Source: Herbinix sp. (GTDB taxonomy: Bacteria; Bacillota; Clostridia; Lachnospirales; Lachnospiraceae). From it: a stretch of 64,000 bases of DNA. The position numbers and the translations under genes were made by a program. Below are positions 43,025 through 52,197 of the stretch, one piece after another. The notes under the pieces were generated by a model. That model saw nothing but the letters and a program-made list of their open reading frames with translations. It was not told the origin of the DNA and searched no databases. The first letter of the stretch is position 1; every line of letters starts with the position of its first letter. Location of the stretch: assembly GCA_029240245.1 (NCBI GenBank), contig JARBTJ010000015.1, positions 25,934 to 89,933 on the forward strand, in the 5' to 3' direction.

Positions 43025-44083
43025 TTAATTGTTTTTTACGATCTTTCGGAATAATCCGGAAGCCATAAACAGGTCAAATAGTTTCTTTAATAGCGTGTTA
43101 GATAGTAGGAAAGTGAGTGCTACGCTACCGAGCAGAATAAGAACAGAAAGATATTTCGGTCCGGATTTTATCATGCTAAAAAATCCTATGTAGATTAATA
43201 TATTGCGGCACCAGATATGAGTCATATAAATTTGCAGCGTACGTTCGCCGTATTTCGAAAAGAATAATTTACAGCGGGGAACTAAGAGGATAAACGCTAA
43301 GGACATCGCACATGCCAATACATACCACAAGCCACGGATGAAAAATCCATAGGGTGCCAGATCACCCAGCGAGGATGAATAGGGAGAGGTACCATAAATA
43401 ATGCGGGCTACAGAAGTAAAGCTCCTACCAAAGATCAGAAAACTACCAAGCAGAGCGGTTAATAGGAGGACAGCAGGCAGCCTTAAACGCTTCCCTAATA
43501 CCTTCTCCAGCTTCTTTTCCGGCAGGCAAAAGCCTATGATGAAAAAAGGAAAGAACACAAAAACCCTGGATAAGGAGAAGATATCCTTAAAACTGCTTAC
43601 ATACCCAGCCATTAACCCAACCAGAAAAGAACCTGTTATTAGATAATGGGTTTTAATTCGTTCCAATAATGGTATGGATAGATACCAGATACATAGGGCT
43701 ATCAAATACCAGGGAGCAGAGGCATCCTTAAAAAGACTTAAAGATACCTTTTCCTGACAGGCATAACCGATTAGGACATTACCAAATTTAAAAATCAGAT
43801 ACATCCAGAAGATCGATAGTATTTTATCCGCGCGCAGCTTTCCCCCTGCATTCATTCTTTTCGCAAGAAATCCGGAAACAAAGATAAAGCAGGGCATATG
43901 AAAAACATAGATAAAGTAAAGTAAATATTTTATGTCATCGATATAGGTTAATTTTAAACCAAAATGACCAACTACAACCAAAATCATTAACAGAAATTTA
44001 AGATTGTCAATAAAATAATTTCTGCTATTTCCACAGGAATTATTGGTCTCTGTATAATACATCTGTTTTATAATTTTTATCAT
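43025..44083 (-). CDS. Membrane acyltransferase (acyltransferase-3 / fucose 4-O-acetylase-like)
   Basis: The 352-residue integral membrane protein starts its core with YFIDNLKFLLMILVVVGHFG, the typical first span of acyltransferase-3 proteins with its His, and has VFHMPCFIFVSGFLAKR and about ten spans. The ending (ERTLQIYMTHIWCRN) fits the 'fucose 4-O-acetylase-like' group. Such enzymes O-acetylate surface polysaccharides or peptidoglycan. The start at 44083 is chosen because GAGG lies eight bases upstream; an ATG 24 bases earlier has no ribosome site. It stands alone. Confidence 0.87.
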   Translation of the reverse strand: MIKIIKQMYYTETNNSCGNSRNYFIDNLKFLLMILVVVGHFGLKLTYIDDIKYLLYFIYVFHMPCFIFVSGFLAKRMNAGGKLRADKILSIFWMYLIFKFGNVLIGYACQEKVSLSLFKDASAPWYLIALCIWYLSIPLLERIKTHYLITGSFLVGLMAGYVSSFKDIFSLSRVFVFFPFFIIGFCLPEKKLEKVLGKRLRLPAVLLLTALLGSFLIFGRSFTSVARIIYGTSPYSSSLGDLAPYGFFIRGLWYVLACAMSLAFILLVPRCKLFFSKYGERTLQIYMTHIWCRNILIYIGFFSMIKSGPKYLSVLILLGSVALTFLLSNTLLKKLFDLFMASGLFRKIVKNN

Positions 44084-44224
44084 TTGTTCATCCTCTGCAA
44101 TTTTCATTTTTATTCTACGATGTTAATTATCATAGCTTATATTGTGGTATTATGCAATCGTGACATAAGAGACATAAAGGACGTATTACATACCCAATAG
44201 ATGCAGATAATTTTATATTTTGCA

Positions 44225-44277
44225 TTGACAATAAAACATTGTTATGTTACATTAGAGTCACAGAACAAAACAATGTT
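44225..44277 (+). promoter_or_regulatory. Promoter and repeated operator-like words before the YhbD-type gene
   Basis: TTGACA (44225-44230) with TACATT 17 bases downstream forms a moderate promoter. AACATTGTT (44235-44243) and AACAATGTT (44269-44277) are reverse complements of each other and are each followed by ATGTTA/ACGTTA, so they also read as direct repeats. The downstream gene encodes a MerR-like DNA-binding head, so autoregulation here is plausible. Confidence 0.5.
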
Positions 44278-44296
44278 ACGTTAAGAGGTGAGATAA

Positions 44297-44920
44297 TTGA
44301 ATTTAATATCAAAAAAGGATTTGTTGGCAATCACAGGCATATCATACGGGCAATTATACCGTTGGAAGAGGGAACGATTAATACCGGAGGAATGGTTCAT
44401 CAAGCAGTCCTCCTACACCGGGCAAGAGACATTTTTTCCCAGAGAGCAGATCTTAAGCAGAATAAAATCAATCTTGGAACTCAAGGATTTATATTCGTTG
44501 GAGGAGTTGGCGAAGATTCTTTCCCCGGAAAATACCGTAGCAAAGATATCGATCCATGATTTACACGAGATAGATGAAATCAATCCGGAACTTTTGAATA
44601 TGATACCCAAGGCATATGGTAAGGATCAGTATGATATTTATGAAGTGGCCTTTACAATTGCTATGTCGGGTGTTGTAAAAAAAGCAGGTTTAACCGATGA
44701 TCGGTGCGAAGAATTGCTTCAGAAAAGCATTTCGGCGGCGGTAAAGCAAAGGAGTAGTAATGTTTCATGTACCGTATTCGTGACTGACGGAGAATACCAT
44801 ACGGTATTTTCATCAAATTCTGCTATATTGTTTGATGATGATATTGAGGTTATAGCACAGATATCAATCAGTGAAATTGTTGACAAAATAAAAATTAAAT
44901 ATAAGAACAGGTTTGTATAA
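44297..44920 (+). CDS. YhbD-like DNA-binding protein (DUF4004)
   Basis: This 207-residue protein starts at TTG five bases after GAGGTGA. Residues 1-70 form a MerR-type winged head (LISKKDLLAITGISYGQLYRWKRERLIPEEWF). The C-terminal part is of the YhbD/DUF4004 kind (YEVAFTIAMSGVVKKAGL). In Bacillus subtilis yhbD is followed by the bactofilin genes yhbE and yhbF; the same order is seen here with one bactofilin 27 bases downstream. It probably regulates or assists the bactofilin. Confidence 0.75.
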   Translation: MNLISKKDLLAITGISYGQLYRWKRERLIPEEWFIKQSSYTGQETFFPREQILSRIKSILELKDLYSLEELAKILSPENTVAKISIHDLHEIDEINPELLNMIPKAYGKDQYDIYEVAFTIAMSGVVKKAGLTDDRCEELLQKSISAAVKQRSSNVSCTVFVTDGEYHTVFSSNSAILFDDDIEVIAQISISEIVDKIKIKYKNRFV

Positions 44921-44947
44921 CCTAGAAGGATGTCAGGAGGTATATGG

Positions 44948-45559
44948 ATGCAAAATTATATGATGGAAGGTATCGGTAAAATAAGCGGTGGTGAATTTAA
45001 TTCAATTACGATTAAAGGAGTAGGAACTTGCTCCAGTAGTATTAAGGCAGAGAATATTCAAATTGAGGGAGTATTTAACTGCTCAGGCGAAGTAATAGCC
45101 GGTGTATTGGATTGTGAAGGAGTGGCTAATTTCAAATCCAGTATCCGTGCAAAGAAAATAATCATAGGTGGTGTATTAAACGAGCATGACGGTACGAAAA
45201 TAGAGGCTGAGGAGATTATTTGCGATGGGGTGTTAAAGACCGGTGGGGAAATATCAGCCGATTATTTTAAAGCGGATGGCTGTGTGGTGGCAGAAGAAAT
45301 CGTTGGTGATCAAATTATCATTGATTTTCATTATAATAAGCATATTATGAATTTTTTCAAGAAAAAGGTATCCGATGTCAGGTTGATAGAAGCTACAAAA
45401 ATTGCGCTGAGTGGTGTCACGGCAGAAACCGTAAACGGCAGTGATATTACCATTGGTCCTAACTGCAAAATTGAAAATATCGATTGCAGCGGTTTCCTTA
45501 GCATTGATAGAAGCTCTACCGTAAAAAATATCACCGGGAATTATACGATGAGGGACTAG
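44948..45559 (+). CDS. Bactofilin-like polymer-forming protein (YhbE/YhbF type)
   Basis: This protein of about 203 residues is made of short beta-repeats with alternating small and hydrophobic residues (GEFNSITIKGVGTCSSSIKA, IQIEGVFNCSGEVIAGVLDC, IIGGVLNEHDGTKIEAEEII), the pattern of a right-handed beta-helix as in bactofilins. The start ATG at 44948 has GGAGG seven bases upstream. Bactofilins polymerise into cytoskeletal filaments. Together with the YhbD-like protein it forms a compact operon. Confidence 0.75.
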   Translation: MQNYMMEGIGKISGGEFNSITIKGVGTCSSSIKAENIQIEGVFNCSGEVIAGVLDCEGVANFKSSIRAKKIIIGGVLNEHDGTKIEAEEIICDGVLKTGGEISADYFKADGCVVAEEIVGDQIIIDFHYNKHIMNFFKKKVSDVRLIEATKIALSGVTAETVNGSDITIGPNCKIENIDCSGFLSIDRSSTVKNITGNYTMRD

Positions 45560-45606
45560 AAAATGCAATACGTAATAAAATAAATTATATCAAATATATA
45601 AAAGAT

Positions 45607-45640
45607 ATAAGCATGGCAATTTACGGATTTCCATGCTTAT
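45607..45640 (+). terminator. Terminator after the bactofilin gene
   Basis: ATAAGCATGG (45607-45616) pairs with CCATGCTTAT (45631-45640), followed by TATGTTAA. The T-run is weak, but the position fits. Confidence 0.65.
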
Positions 45641-45745
45641 TATGTTAACGAAAGAAACCGATTGAATTCCACTAACTTATACTGGACAAACCTATGAAAA
45701 AAGAATAATATCAGTAAGGTAGTTCTTATACAAAGGAGATTGTTA

Positions 45746-46405
45746 ATGAAATTTCGTAAGAAGCTGATTAGTTTTTTTGTAGGTATGTTTTTTTGTATAT
45801 TAGGATCTGCTATGGAGATCAAAGCAGGAATAGGTGCTGGAGCGTTTAATGCATTCGCATTAAGTTTTTCTAATCTTATTGCTATAGACATAGGTTTTAT
45901 CATCATGGTAATGAATATCGTTTGGATGCTCCTTCAGTTAACCGTGAAAAGAGTACCGATGAAAATATGGCTACGACAGATATTCCTGTTGTTGTTTGGT
46001 GGATTTCTTTTAAATTTCTTTGTTTATACCGTAATGGGTAACCTGGTTTTACCGAATTATATTACCAGATTATTGGTTATGGTTAGTTCCTCTTTTATTG
46101 GAGCCTTTGGAATCGTATTTATACTGGAAAGCAAGCTAATTATGCTCCCCTTAGAGGGTTATTGCGATCTGCTTTCGGAGCGATATAAAAGGAGTACCGG
46201 TTTTTATCGTCAGATGGCAGATGTCTTTTTCATCGTAAGTGTTATTCTATTAAGTTTATTTGCAGGTCTTGGATTAACAATACGGGAGGGTACTATCATC
46301 GGAGCTCTTTTATTCGGACCGGCTATTAATTTCTGGCGGAAAATTGTACGTAAATTATTGGGATTAAATAAGGTGTTGTATACTGAAAGCAGGGCAGAGA
46401 GTTAG
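45746..46405 (+). CDS. YczE/YitT-like integral membrane protein
   Basis: The 219-residue protein has five to six hydrophobic segments beginning KLISFFVGMFFCILGSAMEI and the family-typical GIGAGAFNAFALSFSNL. Similar proteins (YczE, YyaS, YitT neighbours) have no firmly known activity. AAGGAG lies seven bases before the ATG at 45746. It is a single gene between two terminators. Confidence 0.75.
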   Translation: MKFRKKLISFFVGMFFCILGSAMEIKAGIGAGAFNAFALSFSNLIAIDIGFIIMVMNIVWMLLQLTVKRVPMKIWLRQIFLLLFGGFLLNFFVYTVMGNLVLPNYITRLLVMVSSSFIGAFGIVFILESKLIMLPLEGYCDLLSERYKRSTGFYRQMADVFFIVSVILLSLFAGLGLTIREGTIIGALLFGPAINFWRKIVRKLLGLNKVLYTESRAES

Positions 46406-46453
46406 CATATCATGTTAATAAAATTTAAGAAAAAAATAATATAAAGCGTAGAT

Positions 46454-46494
46454 GAGGCTGAAGCAAATATAAAGTTATAATTTGCTTCAGCCTC
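46454..46494 (+). terminator. Perfect 15-bp terminator after the YczE-like gene
   Basis: GAGGCTGAAGCAAAT (46454-46468) is exactly complementary to ATTTGCTTCAGCCTC (46480-46494) and is followed by TTTCC. It is another member of the GGCTGnnGCAAA hairpin family. Confidence 0.85.
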
Positions 46495-46629
46495 TTTCCA
46501 CAAAGTAGTTGTCTTTTAAGAATGATAGTTTCATAATTTGACATTTTCGCATATGCTGTAATTTAGTTTTTCATAGATGGCGTTTAACTTTATCATAGGT
46601 ACTGCTAAATTACTTATTCATAAATGTTG

Positions 46630-48189
46630 TTAGTTAACTTGTTCAAATATGTTGTTATTCTTTAGACCTTTTATCGCATTCTCTGCAACTTTTCTATCAT
46701 CAAATTCTATGGAGTATCCATTAAATATCTGAATTTTTTCATGACCTTTTCCGGCTATGATCACTATATCATCCGCTTTGGCAAGCCGAATCGCATATTC
46801 AATGGCCTCTTTACGTTCGGGTATCACAACATAATTACTGATGTTTTTATCCATACCACTCAGAATATCATCGATAATTCTATCGGGTTTTTCTGTTCGG
46901 GGATTATCTAAGGTTAAGATTGTGATGTCAGATAATTGCTGACATACTTTACCCATAGGACCTCGTTTGCTTTTGTCCCTATCCCCGCCACAACCAAATA
47001 CCGTTATTATACGCTTGTTCTGTTCATTTTTGTGTGCGGCTGTCAGAAGATTTTCTAAAGCAGCAGGTGTGTGAGCATAGTCAACTACTGCAGTAAAGGG
47101 TTGACCGGCCTTAATAACATCATATCTGCCTTCGATATAAATTTCATCCTGTAAGTTTTGTACGACATGTTCAAAGGTAAAGCCGCTCAGCATGCAGATA
47201 CCGATTGCAGCCAAATAATTATAAACAGCAAATTCACTTGGTGTACCGATGGAAAGAGGCAGCTCGATTTCTGAAGAAAGAGAATGCCCATGCCAGATAT
47301 CCTTTTTGAATACTGCCATGAAGCTAACTCCTTCATTGGAATATATTATATTTTTAGCATAGATGTCACAATGCTCGCCATTTTTAATACCGTATCGAAT
47401 AATTTCACCTTGACAGCGGTCAAGCACTTGATCAGAATACGCATCGTCAACATTTACGACTGCCTTATCTACCATATCAAATAGCAGGAGTTTTGAATTC
47501 ACATAATCCTCCATGGTCTTATGATTATCCAAATGCTCCGGTGAAATATTACTAAATACGGCGATATCGAACTGACAGCCATCAACACGATGTGTTTTTA
47601 AAGCCATCGATGAGACCTCCATTAATGCCACATCTACTTTTTCCCGGACAAACAGATTCATGATTTTACCCAATTCAACACAGTCAGGGGTTGTCGGAGT
47701 GGTCTTTTCTATGTTCATTTTTTCATTATTTATATAGTTATCAATAGTTCCGATCAATCCCGTATGAAATCCAAGCTTCATAAAAAAATGATTCGCTATG
47801 GTTGTAATAGAAGTTTTTCCATTCGTGCCGGTAACACCGATCAATTTGAATTTTTTTGTAGGATGTGAATAAAAGTTATTAATGAGTTGTGATAAACATA
47901 CCCGTGTATTGTTTACTGCAATTATAGTAGCATCCGAAAGAGAGGATATATCCAGTTCGGGCAACTCTTCTTTGTTTATAACTAAAAATTTTGCACCTCT
48001 GTCATATGCTTCCTTTAAATAGGAGTGCCCATTGTTCTTTTCACCCTTTAAGGCAATATACATATTGCCCTCTTGAATCAGTTTTGAATTGATTTTAATA
48101 TCATTGATATCTTTGGAATTGCCCTCTGTAATAACCTCAGAAGCTACGCCCTCTAAGAGCTGTTGTAAGGAAATGCAATTATTGTTCAT
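46630..48189 (-). CDS. murE: UDP-N-acetylmuramyl-tripeptide synthetase (MurE)
   Basis: The 519-residue Mur ligase has GVTGTNGKTSITTIANHF as its ATP loop, TTPTTPDCVEL and EVSSMALKTHRVDG in the central domain, and VVDYAHTPAALENLL plus VFGCGGDRDKSKRG in the C-terminal part. The amino-acid specificity motif is DNPR (in LTLDNPRTEKP), which indicates meso-diaminopimelate rather than lysine. GGGGGT precedes the ATG at 48189; an ATG twelve bases earlier has no ribosome site. It lies outside any division-cell-wall cluster, so it may be a second copy in the genome. Confidence 0.93.
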   Translation of the reverse strand: MNNNCISLQQLLEGVASEVITEGNSKDINDIKINSKLIQEGNMYIALKGEKNNGHSYLKEAYDRGAKFLVINKEELPELDISSLSDATIIAVNNTRVCLSQLINNFYSHPTKKFKLIGVTGTNGKTSITTIANHFFMKLGFHTGLIGTIDNYINNEKMNIEKTTPTTPDCVELGKIMNLFVREKVDVALMEVSSMALKTHRVDGCQFDIAVFSNISPEHLDNHKTMEDYVNSKLLLFDMVDKAVVNVDDAYSDQVLDRCQGEIIRYGIKNGEHCDIYAKNIIYSNEGVSFMAVFKKDIWHGHSLSSEIELPLSIGTPSEFAVYNYLAAIGICMLSGFTFEHVVQNLQDEIYIEGRYDVIKAGQPFTAVVDYAHTPAALENLLTAAHKNEQNKRIITVFGCGGDRDKSKRGPMGKVCQQLSDITILTLDNPRTEKPDRIIDDILSGMDKNISNYVVIPERKEAIEYAIRLAKADDIVIIAGKGHEKIQIFNGYSIEFDDRKVAENAIKGLKNNNIFEQVN

Positions 48190-48573
48190 AGGAACCCCCA
48201 TTTTTTATTTTAGTTAGTTGTAGGATAGGATATTTAACGGAAAGTAAGCATCTTAAGGTAAAATTGCTGTTGATATTAATATTGAAATTATCATTCATAT
48301 TGGTGTTAATATAACAACACATTTTATATTTTATATAACAGTATTTAAAATAAAAACTGATATAATGCTTCTTTTATTGCAAATAGTGCTGTATAACGGA
48401 ATAATTATTCATTACTCTTAAATTTTTACTTGTATATGATATATATGGAAAAAATTCTTTTGTTTTTACTATCCATATGCTATAATCTGATTGTGAATGT
48501 GGGGAAGGCACCCATCAAAAAAAACTGCAGTTCACATTTGATAGAGCAAATCTTAACAAGGGGGAGGATACCC

Positions 48574-49131
48574 ATTACAAAAAACATAATTGTGATAGAC
48601 GAGCAAGGGAATGAATATGAAGCGACCTACCCAAAAAGGGCAAAAGGTCTAATAAAAAATGGCAGGGCACGCTTCGTAGATGATAATAAAATATGCCTTG
48701 TGTGTCCGCCAGATAAATATTTGGAGGATAATGAAATGGAGAATAAAGAGACGCAAAATACCATAGAAGTCTCAAAAGACGATAATAAATTTTCTTTAAA
48801 ATATGTATTGGAACAGATCGAATACATAGCTCGTCAAAATCAATATATTATTGAAATAATTGAAAAACTGAGCAAACTGGAGAATTATGGACCTGGAGAT
48901 TTGGCAGGGCAGGCAAAAGCAGAAGCCCTTAGAGACGTGGTAAGATGCCGAGAAACAACGAATCAAAAATTGCTGGATATGTATCAGAAGATGTATGAGG
49001 ACTTACGACCGAGGCAGCAAAGATTAAGTACGGATGTTGAAATCATTAATAAAATGATTGAAATGATTTCACAGTTAGATCCGGAAGATGCAAAGGATGT
49101 TTTATCTGCTCAATTTAAACGAATGATCTAA
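48574..49131 (+). CDS. Hypothetical coiled-coil protein with a probable AUU start
   Basis: The conserved-looking part begins TKNIIVIDEQGNEYEATYPKRAKGL and VKNGRARF-type text (IKNGRARFVDDNKICLVCPPD), then a helical, charged region to the end (about 185 residues). I recall similar sequences in other clostridia but no function. A perfect ribosome site GGGGGAGG (48560-48567) is six bases before ATT 48574. The nearest ATG in frame is 144 bases upstream with no ribosome site, and the encoded extension looks random. AUU starts are rare (infC is the known case), so the start is a proposal. Confidence 0.55.
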   Translation: MTKNIIVIDEQGNEYEATYPKRAKGLIKNGRARFVDDNKICLVCPPDKYLEDNEMENKETQNTIEVSKDDNKFSLKYVLEQIEYIARQNQYIIEIIEKLSKLENYGPGDLAGQAKAEALRDVVRCRETTNQKLLDMYQKMYEDLRPRQQRLSTDVEIINKMIEMISQLDPEDAKDVLSAQFKRMI

Positions 49132-49140
49132 TAACCAATG

Positions 49141-49165
49141 GCGCTTACTTTAAAAAAGTGAGCGC
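49141..49165 (+). terminator. Terminator after the coiled-coil hypothetical gene
   Basis: GCGCTTACTTT (49141-49151) pairs with AAAGTGAGCGC (49155-49165) with one G-U pair, a 3-base loop and a downstream TATTTTA. The following 269 bases to the next start show no gene. Confidence 0.85.
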
Positions 49166-49434
49166 TATTTTAATGCACTATTTTTTATAATGTAATTCTC
49201 AAGACTGATATACTAATATATAAATAATGACTTTTACTACTTACTTATTATTTATAAACAGATAGATAACTTCCAATAATGTATGATCAGAGGATAAGGT
49301 GATCACAATGGTTTTATTAATTATCATTTCTAAGATTATAGGGGATTACTTACTTGAATAGAATAAATTCATGAACAGGTTCATTTTTCTATGTTTCTTA
49401 CATACTATTTAATGAGCTTTTTGTGGAGGTTTGT

Positions 49435-49827
49435 ATGAAAAGACAAAAAAACGATCAGATTGTATACCGGGAGAAAAAGAGATGGCTAGCTTTCGGACTA
49501 CCGTTTACGTTTACAACATATACCATACAGGAGGATAAAGTGTCGATAAAAGAAGGCTTTCTTTCGCAGAAGACCAATGACTGCTACATGTATAAAGTAC
49601 AGGATATAACCTTACAGCGCAGTATTATGGAGAGGATTTTCCGATTGGGTACCATCGTATGCTATACCGGTGATGTAACTCATCCGACTCTCACTTTAAA
49701 GCATATTAAGAAATCCAAGATCATTAAAGAATACCTGTTTAATACATCGGAGCAGGCAAGGATAAAACGCAGGACGGTGAATATGCTGGATATTGGTGTT
49801 GATGATGCCGGTTCCGATGAGATTTAA
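49435..49827 (+). CDS. PH-domain-like membrane-associated protein (bPH2 type)
   Basis: The 130-residue protein reads FGLPFTFTTYTIQEDKVSIKEGFLSQK then YKVQDITLQRSIMERIFRLG, the typical 'tryptophan-poor' beta-strand order of bacterial PH (YdbS/YdbT-like) domains in which V.d....q.....r..G.g follows. GGAGG lies five bases before the ATG at 49435. It has no separate membrane span. Function unknown; related proteins often stabilise membranes or secretion complexes. Confidence 0.65.
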   Translation: MKRQKNDQIVYREKKRWLAFGLPFTFTTYTIQEDKVSIKEGFLSQKTNDCYMYKVQDITLQRSIMERIFRLGTIVCYTGDVTHPTLTLKHIKKSKIIKEYLFNTSEQARIKRRTVNMLDIGVDDAGSDEI

Positions 49828-49942
49828 TCTGCATGATAATGAAATTGATTTTGTCATTATATTTCACACTTGCATTTTGGCATGCAAAAATGAATAAATG
49901 TAAATAATATCGTATAAATGATATATTCTGGATAAAAAGTAT

Positions 49943-49971
49943 TTGACTTCCTAATACCGATGTGATATAAA
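49943..49971 (+). promoter_or_regulatory. Promoter of the argS T-box transcript
   Basis: TTGACT (49943-49948) and TATAAA (49966-49971) are exactly 17 bases apart, upstream of the T-box leader. The rest of the spacer 49828-50034 holds an imperfect ATAATGA/GTCATTAT hairpin and no gene. Confidence 0.75.
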
Positions 49972-50034
49972 AAATGAAAAGTAAATATAAAGTAAAATAA
50001 TAACGTAAAATTAATTGCATATGGAAATACGTTG

Positions 50035-50268
50035 AGTCAGAAAATTACGGATTTAATCCCTTGGAACAGCGAATCAAGGTATGGTGAGAGCTTGATATCA
50101 ATATTATACCGGAAAAGAGCTGAGGAGTAACCTCATAAAAATTGCGAATAGCAAATATTGAGGTCGTAAGTCTGCGATAAAGACAAATGAGTGGCAATAT
50201 TAATTTCATATTGCAATTAGAGTGGTACCACGATACTTCGTCTCTTGTTTTGAGACGAAGTATTTTTG
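50035..50268 (+). promoter_or_regulatory. T-box riboswitch controlling argS (arginine-type)
   Basis: The core AGTGGTACCACG (50221-50232) is the T-box sequence. It is followed by a perfect terminator with arms ATACTTCGTCTC (50233-50244) and GAGACGAAGTAT (50252-50263) and a T-run. Stem I contains a specifier loop reading GGAAA-AGA-G with AGA at 50116-50118, an arginine codon that agrees with the downstream gene. Uncharged tRNA-Arg would favour the antiterminator and switch on argS. Confidence 0.9.
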
Positions 50269-50398
50269 TGTTTATAGAGCAAAACGTTTTAACAAATAAG
50301 GATGTTATAACTTTATATAGCATACTGCAAACAAGCTCTATTCAATTCACGAATGACATGAAGACAGCTTAATCAAAAAGTTTAGAAGGGAGAACAAT

Positions 50399-52072
50399 AT
50401 GAGATACTTTCAAGAATTAATTAGAAACGAAGTTCAAAAGAACTATACTGAGATTGAGGTGATTTTTTCCGAATCACCCAATGTGGAAACCGGTCATCTG
50501 TCTATTCCCTGCTTCACATTTTCCAAGCTGCTAAAAAGAGCACCAAAGGATATCGCTGAAGAGCTTTCACAAATCGTAATACAATTATCTTTCGTGGAAA
50601 AGGTTGAAACCGTTGGGGGATATGTCAATTGTTTTATTAAGAAAGATTTATTATTTGAACACATTATTACAGAGGTGCTTACCCAAAGGGATCGCTATGG
50701 CTCCAATCAAAGTGGGCAAAATAAATCTGCCTTGATCGAACACACGAGTATTAACCCGAATGCCTCCCCTCATGTAGGCAGGGCCCGTAATGCATTAATT
50801 GGGGATACGATTGTCCGGCTATTAAAATTTGAGGGTTACCAGGTGGAGGTCCATTATTTCGTTAATGATATCGGTAAGCAGATAGCGATGCTCTTACTCG
50901 GTGTACAGACGAAAGAAAGTGTGACCTTTCACGATTTACTGGAAGTATATATCGAAATCAATAACAAGCTGAAGGAAAATCCGGAACTTGAAGAGGAAGT
51001 ATTTTCATTGTTATATCAGTTGGAAAATGGTGATGCTAATGTCAGAAATCAATTCCGGGAGCTTGTGAATATTTGCATCGAGGGACAGACCGGTATTCTA
51101 CAAGAGCTTGGGATTACGTATGACAAATTTGACTACGAATCAGATTATTTATTTGATGAGCGACTTGCGAGGTTGTTGTGTGAATTGAAAGAGACAGGTG
51201 CTTTAGAGGAGGATGGGGAAGGCCGTTACGTGTTAAATCAAACCGATTATGATTTACCAATGAAGGCACCATTTTTGGTACTTACGAGAAAGGATAAGAC
51301 CTCTCTGTATCCACTTCGTGATATTGCATATACCATAGATAAGGTGAAAACGCATACGGATAGAAATATTATCATATTAGGAGAAGATCAAAAACTTTAT
51401 TTCAAGCAAATAGCAGCCGTATTGGACCTTTTGGGATTACAAGCTCCGGAGGTAGTACATTATTCCTTTGTTTTGCTTTCGGAGGGGAAGATGGCTACGA
51501 GAAACGGAACGGTGGTACTCCTCGAAGATTTTATGAAGGAAGCATATAGTAAAGCGAAAACCGAAATTCTAAAAAGAAGAGAGCTTGCGGAGGATAGTGC
51601 GGCAAAAGCCATTGGATATGGTGCAGTAAAATATGCAATCCTGAAAACCTCGAATGATAAGAATGTTACCTTTGACTGGGACAATGCACTCAGCTTTGAA
51701 GGAGATTCCGGACCATATCTGCAGTATAGCCTGGCAAGGATATTTTCAATTCTTAAAAATTGTGAGGATGTAGGTAATAAGAAACCGGATTTTTCCGTAT
51801 TAGTAGAAAAGGAAGAGGTGGAACTTGTTCTGGAGCTTGCAAAAATGAAAGATACCATTAGAATAGCAGTGAAAACGCTGAGTCCTCATATCATAGCCAA
51901 TTATCTGTATGGACTAGCACAGACATTTTCACGGTTTTATCATCAGCACTCGATAATAAACGCTTCGAGTGACGCCATAAAGATTGCCAGACTGTATTTG
52001 ATTAAGGCAGTGAAACAGGTTATCATCAATTGCTTTTATGTACTTGGAATTGAATATGTTGATGTAATGTAG
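50399..52072 (+). CDS. argS: Arginyl-tRNA synthetase
   Basis: This 557-residue class I synthetase has an N-terminal Add-1 domain (LIRNEVQKN...GYVNCFIKKD), the HIGH-like motif PHVGRARNALIGD (His125), VEVHYFVNDIGKQIA, the KMSKS-equivalent loop EGKMATRNGTVV (degenerate, as common in ArgRS), and a C-terminal anticodon-binding domain with LAQTFSRFYHQHSI. AAGGGAGAAC precedes the ATG. Expression is under the T-box immediately upstream. It charges tRNA-Arg. Confidence 0.95.
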   Translation: MRYFQELIRNEVQKNYTEIEVIFSESPNVETGHLSIPCFTFSKLLKRAPKDIAEELSQIVIQLSFVEKVETVGGYVNCFIKKDLLFEHIITEVLTQRDRYGSNQSGQNKSALIEHTSINPNASPHVGRARNALIGDTIVRLLKFEGYQVEVHYFVNDIGKQIAMLLLGVQTKESVTFHDLLEVYIEINNKLKENPELEEEVFSLLYQLENGDANVRNQFRELVNICIEGQTGILQELGITYDKFDYESDYLFDERLARLLCELKETGALEEDGEGRYVLNQTDYDLPMKAPFLVLTRKDKTSLYPLRDIAYTIDKVKTHTDRNIIILGEDQKLYFKQIAAVLDLLGLQAPEVVHYSFVLLSEGKMATRNGTVVLLEDFMKEAYSKAKTEILKRRELAEDSAAKAIGYGAVKYAILKTSNDKNVTFDWDNALSFEGDSGPYLQYSLARIFSILKNCEDVGNKKPDFSVLVEKEEVELVLELAKMKDTIRIAVKTLSPHIIANYLYGLAQTFSRFYHQHSIINASSDAIKIARLYLIKAVKQVIINCFYVLGIEYVDVM

Positions 52073-52197
52073 GAGAGAGGAGGATATCTTATTAAATAAA
52101 TAATTACACCTGTGCATGACTTTTTAACATAGAATCTAACAATATACTGTTGTAAGATATAATCCTTTTCTTTTAGAGAACATTCTTAAGTATTTAG
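52073..52197. other. Start of the spacer after argS
   Basis: The 560-base spacer up to the next gene contains, in order, this featureless stretch, a minus-strand gene remnant (52198-52380), a 10-bp tandem repeat at 52483-52515, and the MerR-type promoter. No clear argS terminator is visible. Confidence 0.4.

Noticed and set aside
44239..44559. Plus-strand frame of 106 residues overlapping the YhbD-like gene
   Set aside because: It is out of frame with the recognised winged-helix protein, begins within the promoter region and has no ribosome site.
50187..50372. Plus-strand frame of 61 residues
   Set aside because: It covers the T-box core and terminator of argS.
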